Below are positions 23,549-33,122 of a stretch of 64,000 nt of DNA, in pieces. Position 1 is the stretch's first letter; every line of letters begins with the position of its first letter. A model generated the notes under the pieces. The model ran no database searches, had not been told where the DNA came from, and was given only the letters and a program-made list of their open reading frames with translations. The DNA is from AC-32 sp963728765 (GTDB lineage Bacteria; Actinomycetota; Thermoleophilia; Gaiellales; Gaiellaceae). The DNA lies in contig CAVSKX010000001.1 in NCBI GenBank assembly GCA_963728765.1, forward strand, positions 248,001-312,000. The letters are read 5' to 3'. Made by a program: the position numbers and the translations under genes.

Positions 23549-24280
23549 CTACTCGATCGTCAGGTGGTAGGTGAAGCGCTTGTCGTGCCCGATCGTGTTC
23601 GTCCCGTGGACGACGACGGTGTGCATTCCCCGCGACGGCGGCTTCAGCAGCATGAAGAACCCGTCCAGCACCATCGGCTGCGGGCTCCCGGTGATGCACG
23701 GGTCGAGGACCGGCTGCAGGCTCGGGTCGCCGGTGATCGTGACGACGTGCTCCGAGGCGAAGCGGTAGCTCATGACGTCGTCGAGCGGCCGCCCGTCGAC
23801 GCTCACCTCGAGGAAGTCGACCGTGTCGAGCACAGCCTTCGCATCCGCGCGCAGGAAGTCGAACAGCGACTGGCCCGGCGCCGGCTCGAAGTTGAACGCG
23901 GGCGGGCACGGGTACGTGTCGACGGCCGCCCCGATGTACAGGAACAGAGCCTTGCCGTGCGGGATCGTGCACCACCGTTCCCCGCTGAAGACCGGCGGCC
24001 CCGCGATGCGGGCGATGAACCACACCGGGCCTTCCTGGGCCACAGCGCAGTTGGCGCCGGTCGGGTCGAAGACCGGGCTTCGGTCGAGCGGCTGGGCGTA
24101 GATCCACTGCGTCGCGCGTTCACCCCACGTCGCCATGTCGGCTCCGTACGGGTGTGCGTTCAGCGGGAACAGGATCGAGTTCTGATTCGGTGTCGCACCG
24201 GCGGCTCCGGCGACTGTTGCGACCTGGACGGCCGCGGCTACGCACGCCGCGGCGAGCGCGAGCTGAGCAAGTCGGCGCAC
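23549..24280 (-). CDS. Secreted protein of unknown function
   Basis: A 243-residue protein with a clear signal peptide (about 1-30, VRRLAQLALAAACVAAAVQVATVAGAAGA). The mature part begins TPNQNSILFPLNAHPYGADMATWGERATQWIYAQP and includes several cysteines (CAVAQEG, RWCTIPHGKALF, YPCPPAFNF, LDPCITG) that may form disulfides. It ends in a beta-rich stretch GMHTVVVHGTNTIGHDKRFTYHLTIE. Family unknown to me; similar proteins are annotated only as hypothetical. The GTG start has AAAGGAGG six bases upstream. An 8-bp hairpin GCCGGACT/AGTCCGGC lies in its leader at 24310-24329. Confidence 0.75.
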   Translation of the reverse strand: MRRLAQLALAAACVAAAVQVATVAGAAGATPNQNSILFPLNAHPYGADMATWGERATQWIYAQPLDRSPVFDPTGANCAVAQEGPVWFIARIAGPPVFSGERWCTIPHGKALFLYIGAAVDTYPCPPAFNFEPAPGQSLFDFLRADAKAVLDTVDFLEVSVDGRPLDDVMSYRFASEHVVTITGDPSLQPVLDPCITGSPQPMVLDGFFMLLKPPSRGMHTVVVHGTNTIGHDKRFTYHLTIE

Positions 24281-24456
24281 GACATCCTCCTTTGAAAGGG
24301 CTCTCCTCGGCCGGACTCGGCAGTCCGGCTCCGACGGGACGAGGCTACGACCCTGCGCGCCGTCGATTCGCGCCGTTTCCGGACGAGCGAACGAGGCTTG
24401 CGACTCATGTCCGGATCCGGCCGAAATCAGGTCGGCACCGCCGGTATACCTACGCC

Positions 24457-25857
24457 GTGGCTGGGTTCGGAGCCGTCGTGACCACGGGCATCTACTGCCG
24501 GCCTGGTTGCTCGGCGCGGCCGAACCGCGAAAACCTCCGGTCGTATGTGCTCGCCGCGGCGGCAGAGGCTGACGGCTTTCGCGCCTGTTACCGCTGCCGC
24601 CCGTACCGGGAGAGCGTGCTCGCCCCCTGGACCGCGCCCGAGCTCGTCTGCCGCGCGGTGCGGCTGATCCTCGACGGCGCGCTCGACGCCGACAACGAAG
24701 AGACACTGGGCTCGCGGCTCGGCGTTTCGGGTCGCCACCTGCGCAGGCTCTTCCAGGAGCACCTCGGCGTGACGCCGGACGGCCTGGCGCGATCGTCGAG
24801 GACGCATTTTGCGCGTCGCCTGCTGGACGACACCGACCTGAGCGTGCTCGAGATCGCCTTCGCGGCGGGCTTCGGCAGCGTCAGGCAGTTCAACCGCTCC
24901 TGCCGCGACGTCTTCCAGGCCTCACCGCGGGAGCTGCGGGCACGGCGCCGGGTCAGCGACCGCCTCGTCGCCGACGGCGGGCTGCCGCTCCGGCTGACGT
25001 ATCAGGGGCCGCTCGACTGGACCGCGCTGGTCGAGTACCTCGGCGTGCGGGCGATTCCCGGCGTGGAGCAGGTCTCGGGCGACACGTACCGGCGCACGAT
25101 CGTCGTCGACGGCGACCCCGGCGTGATCGAGCTGCGGCCGGGCGGCCGCGAGGAGATCGTGCTCGTCGTGCACCTGCCGCACTGGGAAGAGCTGATCCAC
25201 GTCGTCGAGCGCGCCCGCCGCATCGGCGGCCTCAACCTGGACATCGCCGAGGCCGAGCGGCACCTCGCCCGCGACGATGTGATCGGGCCGATCGTGCGGG
25301 CCCACAGCGGGGTTCGGGTCCCCGGGACCTGGGATCCCTTCGAGACCGGGGTCCGAGCGATCGTCGGGCAGCAGATCGGCATCGCCGCCGCGAACACGAT
25401 CGCGGGCCGGCTCGTCACCCGGCTCGGGAACCCCGTTCCAGGCCTCTCGGAGCTCGGGCTGACGCACACGTTCCCGAGCGCCCAGACCGTCGCGGACGCG
25501 GACCTCGGCGGTCTCGGGCTCCCGCCGGCCCGCGTCGACGCCGTCCACGCATTCGCGCACGCGGTCGCCGAGGGCGACATTCGGCTCGACGGCAGCGCGA
25601 GCCTCGAGGAGCTCGTCGCCTCCGTCACGGCCATCGCCGGGCTCGGCGACTGGACGGCGAACTACATCGCGCTCCGGCTCGGTGAGCGCGACGCGTTCCC
25701 GGCCAGCGACCTCGGTCTCCGCCGTGCGCTCGCGGGCTACACCGACGGCAAGCCCGTCGAGCTGGCCGAGCGCTGGCGCCCCTGGCGCGCGCTCGCGGCG
25801 ACGCAGTTGTGGTCGGCGAGTGTCGCGCCGGTCGAGCTGGCGCGCGGCGCTGCCTGA
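24457..25857 (+). CDS. alkA: DNA-3-methyladenine glycosylase AlkA with Ada and AraC-type N-terminal domains
   Basis: A 466-residue multidomain repair protein. The Ada zinc domain (residues 1-55) has Cys14, Cys18, Cys44 and Cys47 at the same spacing as Ada Cys38, 42, 69 and 72; Cys14 is the methyl-phosphotriester acceptor position. An AraC-type HTH (about 65-155, with LGSRLGVSGRHLRRLFQEHLG) follows. The AlkA part (about 165-466) contains the DNA-binding GQQIGIAAANTIAGRL and the HhH catalytic segment AGLGDWTANYIALRLGERDAFPASD with its aspartate. It senses and repairs alkylation damage. The GTG start gives a slightly shorter leader than usual; an upstream start without a good codon is possible. 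Confidence 0.88.
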   Translation: MAGFGAVVTTGIYCRPGCSARPNRENLRSYVLAAAAEADGFRACYRCRPYRESVLAPWTAPELVCRAVRLILDGALDADNEETLGSRLGVSGRHLRRLFQEHLGVTPDGLARSSRTHFARRLLDDTDLSVLEIAFAAGFGSVRQFNRSCRDVFQASPRELRARRRVSDRLVADGGLPLRLTYQGPLDWTALVEYLGVRAIPGVEQVSGDTYRRTIVVDGDPGVIELRPGGREEIVLVVHLPHWEELIHVVERARRIGGLNLDIAEAERHLARDDVIGPIVRAHSGVRVPGTWDPFETGVRAIVGQQIGIAAANTIAGRLVTRLGNPVPGLSELGLTHTFPSAQTVADADLGGLGLPPARVDAVHAFAHAVAEGDIRLDGSASLEELVASVTAIAGLGDWTANYIALRLGERDAFPASDLGLRRALAGYTDGKPVELAERWRPWRALAATQLWSASVAPVELARGAA

Positions 25858-25860
25858 CCG

Positions 25861-26187
25861 GTGACGCCGGTCCTCGACATCCGGACGTACAAGCTTCGCC
25901 GCAGCAGGCGAGAGAGGTTCGATCGCATCCTGCGCGACGAGGCACTCCCCTTGCTGCAGCACTACGGCATCGACGTCGTCTGCTTCGGGCCGTCGCTCGC
26001 CGACGACGACCACTACCTGCTCGTGCGCGGGTTCGCCTCCCGGTCCGAGCGCGACGATCAGCTGGCCGCCTTCTACGGGAGCGAGGCCTGGCAACGGCGG
26101 TTCGCGGCACGGGTGGAGCCCCTGATCGAGAGCTACCACGTCGTCGTGGCTCACACGGCGGCCTTCGAGATCCCCGAAGATCCCTGA
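25861..26187 (+). CDS. NIPSNAP family protein (short)
   Basis: A 108-residue protein of the dimeric alpha/beta-barrel NIPSNAP family: VLDIRTYKLRRSRRERFDRILRDEALPLLQHYGI, then DHYLLVRGFASRSERDDQLAAFYGSEAW. The fold usually binds hydrophobic or oxidised small molecules, but no enzyme activity is assigned. It starts three bases after the AlkA stop and is followed by a second NIPSNAP gene 2 bases later, so all three are in one transcript. That placement suggests a link to damage by reactive carbonyl or alkylating compounds, by inference. Confidence 0.85.
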   Translation: MTPVLDIRTYKLRRSRRERFDRILRDEALPLLQHYGIDVVCFGPSLADDDHYLLVRGFASRSERDDQLAAFYGSEAWQRRFAARVEPLIESYHVVVAHTAAFEIPEDP

Positions 26188-26189
26188 GC

Positions 26190-26948
26190 ATGAAGCACTC
26201 CGCCGTGGTCGAGCTTCGTCGCTACGCCCTGCGGCCGGGGCAGCGAGACACGCTGATCGAGCTGTTCGACGCGAACTTCGTGGAGAGCCAGGAGGCGGTG
26301 GGGATCGACGTCATCGGCCAGTTCCGCGATCTCGACGACCCCGACGTCTTCACCTGGGTGCGGGGTTTCCAGAACATGGAGGAGCGAGCCCGCGGCCTGA
26401 CCGACTTCTACGGCGGCGAGACGTGGCACGCCCACAGCCGGGCGGCCAACGCCACCATGGTCGACTCGGACAACGTGCTGCTCCTGAGGCCTCCGCGACC
26501 GGATTCCGCGTTCGGGTTGCCGGCTCGCCTCGACGCGGGACACGACTCCGGTGGCTACGTGGCGGCAGTGATTCTTCACCTCGAGCCCGGCACCGACGAA
26601 CCCGACATCGTCTCCTTCTTCGAGCTCGCGATCGCGCCGGGGCTCGCGGCGACCGGGGGGTCGGTCCTCGCGTACTTCGTCACGGAGCGGAGCAGGAACA
26701 CGTTCCCCGGGCTCCCGGTGCGGGAGGACGCAAACGTGTTCGTGTACTTCGTCGGTTGCGGCGACCGGCTCACGCTCGAGCGAGTCGTGGATCCGTATTG
26801 TCGGGTCGCCCAGACGACGGCCGAAGCGCCGGGGCTCGCGTGCCCGGCCGAGACCCTCAGGCTGGACCCGACTGCGCGCTCGCTGCTGAAGGGATGCTCC
26901 CCCACCTGCCTGGCCGCTTCGAAAGCGGCCTGGATGGGCGCGACGTAG
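26190..26948 (+). CDS. NIPSNAP family protein (two-domain)
   Basis: A 252-residue protein. The first half is a clear NIPSNAP domain (VELRRYALRPGQRDTLIELFDANFVESQEAVGI; TWVRGFQNMEERARGLTDFYGGETW). The second half (from about residue 115, VAAVILHLEPGTDE) repeats a similar ferredoxin-like fold with lower similarity, so it probably forms an internal pseudo-dimer. It is the last gene of the AlkA-NIPSNAP-NIPSNAP unit; a hairpin terminator follows 14 bases after the stop. Function unknown. Confidence 0.82.
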   Translation: MKHSAVVELRRYALRPGQRDTLIELFDANFVESQEAVGIDVIGQFRDLDDPDVFTWVRGFQNMEERARGLTDFYGGETWHAHSRAANATMVDSDNVLLLRPPRPDSAFGLPARLDAGHDSGGYVAAVILHLEPGTDEPDIVSFFELAIAPGLAATGGSVLAYFVTERSRNTFPGLPVREDANVFVYFVGCGDRLTLERVVDPYCRVAQTTAEAPGLACPAETLRLDPTARSLLKGCSPTCLAASKAAWMGAT

Positions 26949-26961
26949 CCCAGGACCGGTC

Positions 26962-26990
26962 GGAGAGCCCGGTGGCGGTCCGGGCTCTCC
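26962..26990 (+). terminator. Hairpin terminator
   Basis: An 11-bp stem GGAGAGCCCGG / CCGGGCTCTCC with a 7-base loop, followed by TTAGG. It ends the AlkA/NIPSNAP unit. The minus-strand transporter gene converges from the other side. Confidence 0.8.
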
Positions 26991-27020
26991 TTAGGCTCCC
27001 CGTCGGAGGAAGAGGTGGTG

Positions 27021-27773
27021 CTACTGGCCCATCTTCACGCCCGGCTCAGCCCACTCGAGCTCGATCGGCCGCACAGGCCTCGCACCGGGCCTGTTGGCTG
27101 CGCGCGTGTACTTGCCGAGTGGCAGGACGACCATCCCACCGGCGGCCGCGAGCATCATCGCGGTGGCGGTGTACCAGGCGAGGCCGGCCGAGATCACGAA
27201 CAGCCAGCCGGCGACCTGAACCCAGCCGTGCGAGCCGTAGATGAACGCGCCGGCGGCGATTCCAGAGCCCGCGGCAAGCGTTCCGAGCACCGCCGCGAGG
27301 CTCAGGCTCTCGGCAAGCGAGGCCAGGAAGCCGGACGCGGTGATCGCGGCGAGCGCGAAGAACCAGAACCCGAGCTCAGGGTTGTGGAACCACGGCGACG
27401 GCGCCTGCAACGCACCGGCCGCGACCATGATGTTCAGGATCCCGTACGCGAGCCAGAACGCGCCCCACATGCCATGCATCGCGGTCGCGATCGCGTCGCG
27501 TGCGCGATACGCCCACATCCCGGCGAGGAACTGGGCGAGCCCGCCGAACATCGCCGCGAACGGCGCGAGCGCGAGCCCTGACTCCGGAGTTCCCCACCAG
27601 CCGGCCATATTCGAGGCGACGATGAAGGTCGCCCCGGCGAACCCGAACAGCCCGAGCACCGACGGGGCCGCGATCGGCTGCAGGACAACGCGTGTCGCGA
27701 CGCCGTCACGGGCGATGTCGAGCTCCGTCTGACGGCGGCTGTCGTGCGAGGTGTCGTGCATCGTGCTGGACAT
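27021..27773 (-). CDS. Acetate/succinate uptake transporter (GPR1/FUN34/YaaH family)
   Basis: A 250-residue membrane protein with six predicted helices. The N-terminal NPAPLGLxxF-like signature of the family appears as IAAPSVLGLFGFAGATFIVASNM, and the FGGLAQFLAGMWAYRARDAIATAMHGMWGAFWLAYG segment is typical of SatP-type channels. It moves acetate or other short monocarboxylates. The ATG has GGAGGGTC upstream. It is divergent from the formate dehydrogenase operon with only 90 bases between starts, so a shared control region, and possibly formate or acetate as substrate, is plausible. Confidence 0.85.
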   Translation of the reverse strand: MSSTMHDTSHDSRRQTELDIARDGVATRVVLQPIAAPSVLGLFGFAGATFIVASNMAGWWGTPESGLALAPFAAMFGGLAQFLAGMWAYRARDAIATAMHGMWGAFWLAYGILNIMVAAGALQAPSPWFHNPELGFWFFALAAITASGFLASLAESLSLAAVLGTLAAGSGIAAGAFIYGSHGWVQVAGWLFVISAGLAWYTATAMMLAAAGGMVVLPLGKYTRAANRPGARPVRPIELEWAEPGVKMGQ

Positions 27774-27863
27774 CTGACCCTCCTTCCGTGGCGTAATCTC
27801 CCTTCCTATGTATCGTATTGCGAAGTGTTTTAAACTCGCCGGCCGAGGCAACGAAGGAGACGG

Positions 27864-30800
27864 ATGAACTTCGCTGGGGTCATTGCGCGTTGGCCGATCG
27901 TTCGCCAGCTGCGCGAGGGCGACCCACTGGGGCTCGGGCGGGCTGCGCAGTCGGGGCGCTCGAAGCGCCTCCGCCCGCGGATCGAGGACGCCGACCACGT
28001 CGTCCAGTCGATCTGCCCCTACTGCGCGGTCGGGTGCGGCCAGCTCGTCTACGTGAAGGACGGCGCGGTCAGCCACATCGAGGGCGACCCGGCGAGCCCG
28101 ATCTCACGCGGCCGCCTGTGTCCCAAGGGACAGGCCTCGAAGTCGTACGTCCAGGGCCCGCTGCGCGAGTACAAGGTCAAGTACCGACGGCCCTACGGCA
28201 CGCGCTGGGAGGAGCTCTCCCTCGACGAGGCGATGGAGATGATCGCCGACCGGATCGTCGAGACCCGCGCGCAGAGCTGGGACGAGACGACGGAGTCGGG
28301 CGATCCCGCGAACCGGACGATGGCGATCGGCAATCTCGGCGGCGCGACCCTCGACAACGAGGAGAACTACCTGATCAAGAAGCTGTGCACGGCCCTCGGC
28401 ATCGTCCAGGTCGAGAACCAGGCACGCATATGACACAGCTCCACGGTCCCCAGTCTGGGGACCTCGTTCGGACGAGGCGGCGCGACCACGTTCCAGCAGG
28501 ACCTCCAGAACGCGGACGTGATCACGATCATGGGGTCGAACATGGCCGAGAACCACCCGGTTGGGTTCCAGTGGGTGATGGAGGCCAGGGAGCGAGGGGC
28601 GCGCGTGTTCCACATCGACCCGCGCTTCACGCGCACGAGCGCGATGGCGACCGACTGGATCGGCATCCGCGCCGGCTCGGACATCGCCTTCCTCGGCGGC
28701 GTCGTGAACTACATCCTCGAGAACGAGCGCTACTTCGAGGAGTACGTCAAGCACTACACCAACGCTCCGGTCATCATCGACGAGTCCTTCCAGGACACCG
28801 AGGACCTCGACGGGTTCTTCTCCGGCTGGGACCCCGAGCAGGGTCAGTACGACGTCAGCTCGTGGCAGTACCAGGGCATGGAGGTGCACGGCGCCGCCGG
28901 CCAGCGTGAGGAGGGCTTTCGGCCGACGAAGGGCGAGGCCTCGGGCCACGGAGGCCACGGCGCCGGCCTCAGTCACGGCGAGCCGCCGCAGGAAGACGAA
29001 GCGCTGCAGCATCCGCGCTGCGTATTCCAGCTGCTGAAGCGGCACTACGCGCGCTACACGCCCGAGCTCGTCGCCGAGACGTGCGGCTGCTCCGCCGACG
29101 AGTTCCTGGAGTACTGCGAGGCGGTTTGCAACAACTCTGGCCTGGAACGGACCGGCGCCTTTTGCTACGCCGTCGGCTGGACGCAGCACACCGTCGGCGT
29201 CCAGTACATCCGCACCGCGGCGATCATCCAGCAGCTGCTCGGGAACATGGGCCGGCCCGGCGGCGGGATCATGGCGCTGCGTGGGCACGCGTCGATCCAG
29301 GGCTCGACCGACATCCCGACGCTCTACAACATCCTTCCCGGCTACCTGCCGATGCCGCACACCGAGACGTACGGCGACTTCCACGCCTACATGGAGGCGA
29401 ACACCTCGCCGACGGGCTGGTGGGGCCACTTCGACGCCTACTGGGTGAGCCTGATGAAGGCGTACTTCGGCGAGAACGCGACCGAGGAGAACGACTGGCT
29501 CTTCGAGCGCCTGCCGCGGATCGACGACGACAACTCGGTCTACTGGACGACGCTGCAGATGCTCGACGGCAAGGTGAAGGGCTACCTCATCGCCGGAGAG
29601 AACCCGGCGGTCGGCAACGCGAACTCACGGGCTCACCGGCTCGCCCTCGCGAAGCTCGACTGGCTCGTCGTCCGTGACCTCGTCGAGATCGAGTCGGCCG
29701 CCTTCTGGTACGACAGCCCGGAGGTCGAGTCGGGCGAGCTCGTCACCGAGCAGATCCCGACCGAGGTCTTCTTCCTGCCGGCGGCGGCGCACACGGAGAA
29801 GGACGGCTCGTTCACGAATACGCAGCGCCTGCTGCAGTGGCACTGGCAGGCGGTCGAGCCGAAGGGCGACTGCCGCTCGGAGCTCTGGTTCTACTTCCAC
29901 CTCGGCCGCCTGATCAAGCAGAAGCTGGCCGAGTCCGAGGAGCAACGCGACGAGCTGGTCAAGGCGCTGCGCTGGGAGTACCCGACCCACTCGCAGATCC
30001 GGGAGCCGGACGCCGAGTCGGTGCTGCAGGAGGTGAGCGGCTGGGAGATCTCGACCGGCGAGTTCCTCGAGGGCTACCCGAAGCTGAAGGCGGATGGCTC
30101 GACGGTCTGCGGCTGCTGGATCTACTGCGGGGTCTTCAAGGAGGGAATCAACCAGGCCGCGCGCAAGAAGCCGCACTGGGAGCAGAGCTACGTCGCGCCC
30201 GAATGGGCCTGGTCGTGGCCGGCGAACCGGCGGCTGCTCTACAACCGTGCATCGGCGGATCCCGACGGCAAGCCCTGGTCCGAGCGCAAGAAGTACGTCT
30301 GGTGGGACCCCGACGAGGGCGCCTGGACGGGACTCGACGTGCCGGACTTCGAGGAGGACAAGGAGCCTGGCTACGTTCCGCCGGACGACGCGAAGGCCGA
30401 GCAGGCCATCGCGGGGAACCACCCGTTCATCATGCAGGCCGACGGCCGCTCGTGGCTGTTCGTGCCGCAGGGGCTCGAGGACGGGCCGCTGCCGACGCAC
30501 TACGAGCCGCACGAGTCGCCGTTCGACAACCGGCTCTACGCGCAGCGCGCCAACCCTCGGCGCCAGCAGTTCGAGCGTCCGGAAAACCCCTATAACCCGG
30601 TCGGCGCGGAAAGCGGTGCGGAGGCGTACCCGTACGTCGCGACCACCTATCGCCTGACCGAGCACCACACCGCGGGCGGGATGTCGCGCTTCGTGCCCTA
30701 CCTGGCCGAGCTGCAGCCTGCGATGTTCTGCGAGGTGAGCCCGGAGCTCGCCGCGGAGGCCGGCCTCGTGCACGGAGGCTGGGCGACGATCTACAGCTCG

Positions 30801-31076
30801 CGCGCGGCGATCGAGGCGCGCGTTCTCGTGACCGACCGGATCCCGCCGGTCGAGGTGCACGGCCGCAGGACGCACCAGATCGGCCTGCCGTACCACTGGG
30901 GCACGCGCGGGCTGACGACCGGCGGCGCGGCGAACGACCTCTCTGCGATCGTGCTCGACCCGAACGTGCACATCCAGGAGGTCAAGGCGTTCTCGGTCGG
31001 CATCAGGCCCGGCCGGCGGCCGCGCGGGCCGGCGCTGCCCGAGTTCGTCAGGCGGATGCGGGAGCAGGCGCGGTGA
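27864..31076 (+). CDS. fdhA: Formate dehydrogenase catalytic subunit, selenocysteine-containing (internal UGA at 28431-28433)
   Basis: A 1070-residue molybdopterin enzyme read through an in-frame UGA at codon 190. Before it lie the [4Fe-4S] ligands Cys51, Cys54, Cys58 and Cys86 (CPYCAVGC, LCPKGQ) and VENQARI; after it the text continues without a frame change as HSSTVPSLGTSFGRGG and NADVITIMGSNMAENHPVGF, the conserved surroundings of Sec196 in E. coli FdnG/FdoG. A SECIS-like hairpin follows the UGA. The rest matches the FDH-N/O alpha subunit, ending with the MGD-binding C-terminal domain. No Tat leader is present, so a cytoplasmic orientation is likely. It is followed by FeS and NrfD-type subunits. 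ATG has GAAGGAG upstream. Confidence 0.93.
28431..28463 (+). promoter_or_regulatory. Selenocysteine UGA codon and bacterial SECIS-like hairpin
   Basis: The UGA (28431-28433) is followed after 11 bases by a perfect 7-bp hairpin, GGTCCCC - AGTCT - GGGGACC (28445-28463). The loop resembles the GGUCU apical loop of E. coli fdhF and fdnG elements, and the distance fits SelB-dependent recoding. The hairpin lies inside the coding sequence, as in all bacterial SECIS. Confidence 0.9.
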
Positions 31077-31927
31077 GCGCGGCCGCGCAGGAGCGGGTCG
31101 GCTTCTTCACCGACACCTCGGTGTGCATCGGCTGCAAGGCCTGCGAGGTCGCGTGCAAGGAGTGGAACCTCGTGCCCGAAGACGGGCTCGTGTGGACGGG
31201 CGAGTCGTACGACAACACGTCCGCGCTGGGCGCGAACACGTGGCGCCACGTGGCCTTCGTCGAGCAGAACGAGCCGCAACGCGGCGACGGCGAGGTGGAC
31301 GCGCTGCGCTGGCTGATGAGCTCGGACGTCTGCAAGCACTGCACCCACGCCGCCTGCCTCGACGTCTGCCCGACCGGCGCGCTCTTCCGCACCGAGTTCG
31401 AGACCGTGGTCGTGCAGGAGGACGTCTGCAACGGCTGCGGCTACTGCGTGCCGGCCTGCCCGTTCGGCGTTCTCGACAAGCGGCACATCGGCCGCCACTC
31501 GGGCGACCCGCCGCCCGAGATCCTCGGCCTGCAGCTCGGCAAGAAGGAGGACGGCCGCGTCTGGAAGTGCACGCTCTGCTACGACCGGCTACAGGGCGGC
31601 CACGAGCCCGCTTGCGCGAAGGCCTGCCCGACGGACTCGATCCAGTTCGGGCCCCTGGAGGAGCTGCGCGACCGCGCTTCGAGGCGGCTGGAGAAACTGC
31701 AGGCGGAGGACTGGAACGGCGCGCAGCTCTACGGCCACGACCCGGACGACGGCGTCGGCGGCTTCGGCGCGTTCTTCCTGCTCCTCGACGAGCCCGAGGT
31801 CTACGGCTTGCCGCCCGACCCCGTCGTGACGACATCCCACCTCGCCGAGATGTGGAAGACGGCTGCACTCGCGACCGGCGCGCTCGTGCTGGGCGTGGTC
31901 GCGGGCTTCCTCGGAGGCTCGCGGTGA
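31073..31927 (+). CDS. fdhB: Formate dehydrogenase iron-sulfur subunit (four [4Fe-4S] clusters)
   Basis: A 284-residue electron-transfer subunit of the FdnH/HybA type. Four cysteine groups are visible: CIGCKACEVACKEW, CKHCTHAACLDVCP, CNGCGYCVPACPFG and CTLCYDR...CAKACP, enough for four [4Fe-4S] clusters. One transmembrane helix near the C-terminus (about 258-280, ALATGALVLGVVAGFLGG) anchors it. It takes electrons from the Sec-containing FdhA and passes them to the NrfD-like membrane subunit and quinone. GTG start overlaps the fdhA stop (GTGA). Confidence 0.93.
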   Translation: MSAAAQERVGFFTDTSVCIGCKACEVACKEWNLVPEDGLVWTGESYDNTSALGANTWRHVAFVEQNEPQRGDGEVDALRWLMSSDVCKHCTHAACLDVCPTGALFRTEFETVVVQEDVCNGCGYCVPACPFGVLDKRHIGRHSGDPPPEILGLQLGKKEDGRVWKCTLCYDRLQGGHEPACAKACPTDSIQFGPLEELRDRASRRLEKLQAEDWNGAQLYGHDPDDGVGGFGAFFLLLDEPEVYGLPPDPVVTTSHLAEMWKTAALATGALVLGVVAGFLGGSR

Positions 31928-32856
31928 GCGTCACCGACGTCGGCTCCGAGACGCGCTCGTACTACGGGCGGCCGGTCCTGAAGGAACCGGTCTGGAAAGC
32001 GGAGATCCCGACGTACTTGTTCACCGGCGGGCTCGGCGGCGCCTCGTCGGTGCTGAGCCTGGTGGCGCGGGTGTCAGGCAACGAGCTGCTGGCGCAGCGC
32101 AGCATCCAGATCGCCTCGGCGGCGGACACCGTGAGCCCGCTGCTGCTGATCGGCGACCTCGGCCGGCCCGAGCGGTTCCTGAACATGCTGCGGGTCTTCA
32201 AGGTGACCTCGCCGATGAGCGTCGGGAGCTGGATCCTCGCGTACTCGAGCACGGCCAGCTCGATCTCGGCGTTCCTGAACACGATCGGGCGGCTGCCGCG
32301 CGTGAGCGAGCTGGCGCGGCTTGCTTCGGCGGGCTCGGGCGCACCACTCGCCGTCTACACCGCCACGCTGATCTCCGACACGGCGATCCCGGTCTGGCAC
32401 GAGGCTCGGCGCGAGCTGCCGTTCCTGTTCGGCTCGAGCGCCATCGCGAGCGCGGGCGCCGCGGCGGCGATCGCGGTGCCGCCGGCGCAGGCGGGCCCGG
32501 CGCGGCGGCTAGCGGTCGGCGGAGCGCTCGTCGAGAACGCGCTCTTCAAGCTGATGGAGAAACGGCTAGGAATGGTCGGCGAGCCGTACTCGAACGGCGA
32601 GGCCGGGAAGTTCAAGAAGATCGCGGAGAGCTGCACGCTGAGTGGGGCGGCGTTGCTTGCGACGGCGGGTCGCCGTAGCCGGCTGGCCGCGGCGGCCGGC
32701 GGCGCGCTCGTGCTCGCGGGGGAGGCTGCGGTGCGCTGGTCGGTATTCAAGGCGGGCTTCCAGTCCGCGCGCGACCCGAAGTACACGATCCAGCCGCAGC
32801 GCGAGCGGCTTCAGAGCTCGCGCACGGCTCCGGGCTCCGCGGACGGGTTGATGTAG
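31924..32856 (+). CDS. nrfD: NrfD/PsrC-type membrane subunit of formate dehydrogenase
   Basis: A 310-residue integral membrane protein of the polysulfide reductase NrfD family, with about eight hydrophobic segments. Family features are PVWKAEIPTYLFTGGLGGASSVLS at the start, LLIGDLGRPERFLNMLRVFKVTSPMSVGSWIL, and a cytoplasmic tail SARDPKYTIQPQRER. It carries no heme and passes electrons between the Fe-S subunit and menaquinone. In place of the di-heme FdnI cytochrome, this makes the complex an FDH-NrfD type. GTG overlaps the fdhB stop. The last 46 bases are antisense to the DUF2795 gene. Confidence 0.9.
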   Translation: MSVTDVGSETRSYYGRPVLKEPVWKAEIPTYLFTGGLGGASSVLSLVARVSGNELLAQRSIQIASAADTVSPLLLIGDLGRPERFLNMLRVFKVTSPMSVGSWILAYSSTASSISAFLNTIGRLPRVSELARLASAGSGAPLAVYTATLISDTAIPVWHEARRELPFLFGSSAIASAGAAAAIAVPPAQAGPARRLAVGGALVENALFKLMEKRLGMVGEPYSNGEAGKFKKIAESCTLSGAALLATAGRRSRLAAAAGGALVLAGEAAVRWSVFKAGFQSARDPKYTIQPQRERLQSSRTAPGSADGLM

Positions 32857-33113
32857 GCCTCCCTGCCGGGCGGCTCGCCGCTGTCGGGCTTCGGCTCGCG
32901 CGGTCGCGAGCTCGGCCGGTTCGGCTGGACCGGGTGTAGCGCTTCGCCGACCTCGTCGAGCGAGCGGTACTCGCGCTCCGGCAGCGCCTCGAGGAGGACG
33001 ACCAGCGCGCTGTCAGAGCTCTCGCCGCGCGCGTACTCGAGCAGCTTGTCCTTCGTCGCCGGGAGCGGGACGCCCTCCAGCAGCACCTGGATCTCCACGG
33101 CGCGGCTGCTCAT
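32811..33113 (-). CDS. DUF2795 family protein
   Basis: A 100-residue protein with the DUF2795 layout in the first 60 residues (VLLEGVPLPATKDKLLEYARGE, then LEALPEREYRSLDEVGEAL), a small helical domain common in actinobacteria. The last 35 residues are polar, Pro/Arg/Glu-rich and disordered. It is encoded antisense to the end of nrfD, overlapping 46 bases. The function of the family is not known; it appears near FDH, catalase and stress genes in other actinobacteria. Confidence 0.8.
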   Translation of the reverse strand: MSSRAVEIQVLLEGVPLPATKDKLLEYARGESSDSALVVLLEALPEREYRSLDEVGEALHPVQPNRPSSRPREPKPDSGEPPGREAYINPSAEPGAVREL

Positions 33114-33122
33114 GGGGCCGTC

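Noticed and set aside
28431..28433. Stop codon splitting formate dehydrogenase into two genes or a pseudogene
   Set aside because: The frame is unchanged on both sides, the residues match the Sec site of FdnG/FdoG, and a SECIS-like hairpin follows. Read as selenocysteine.
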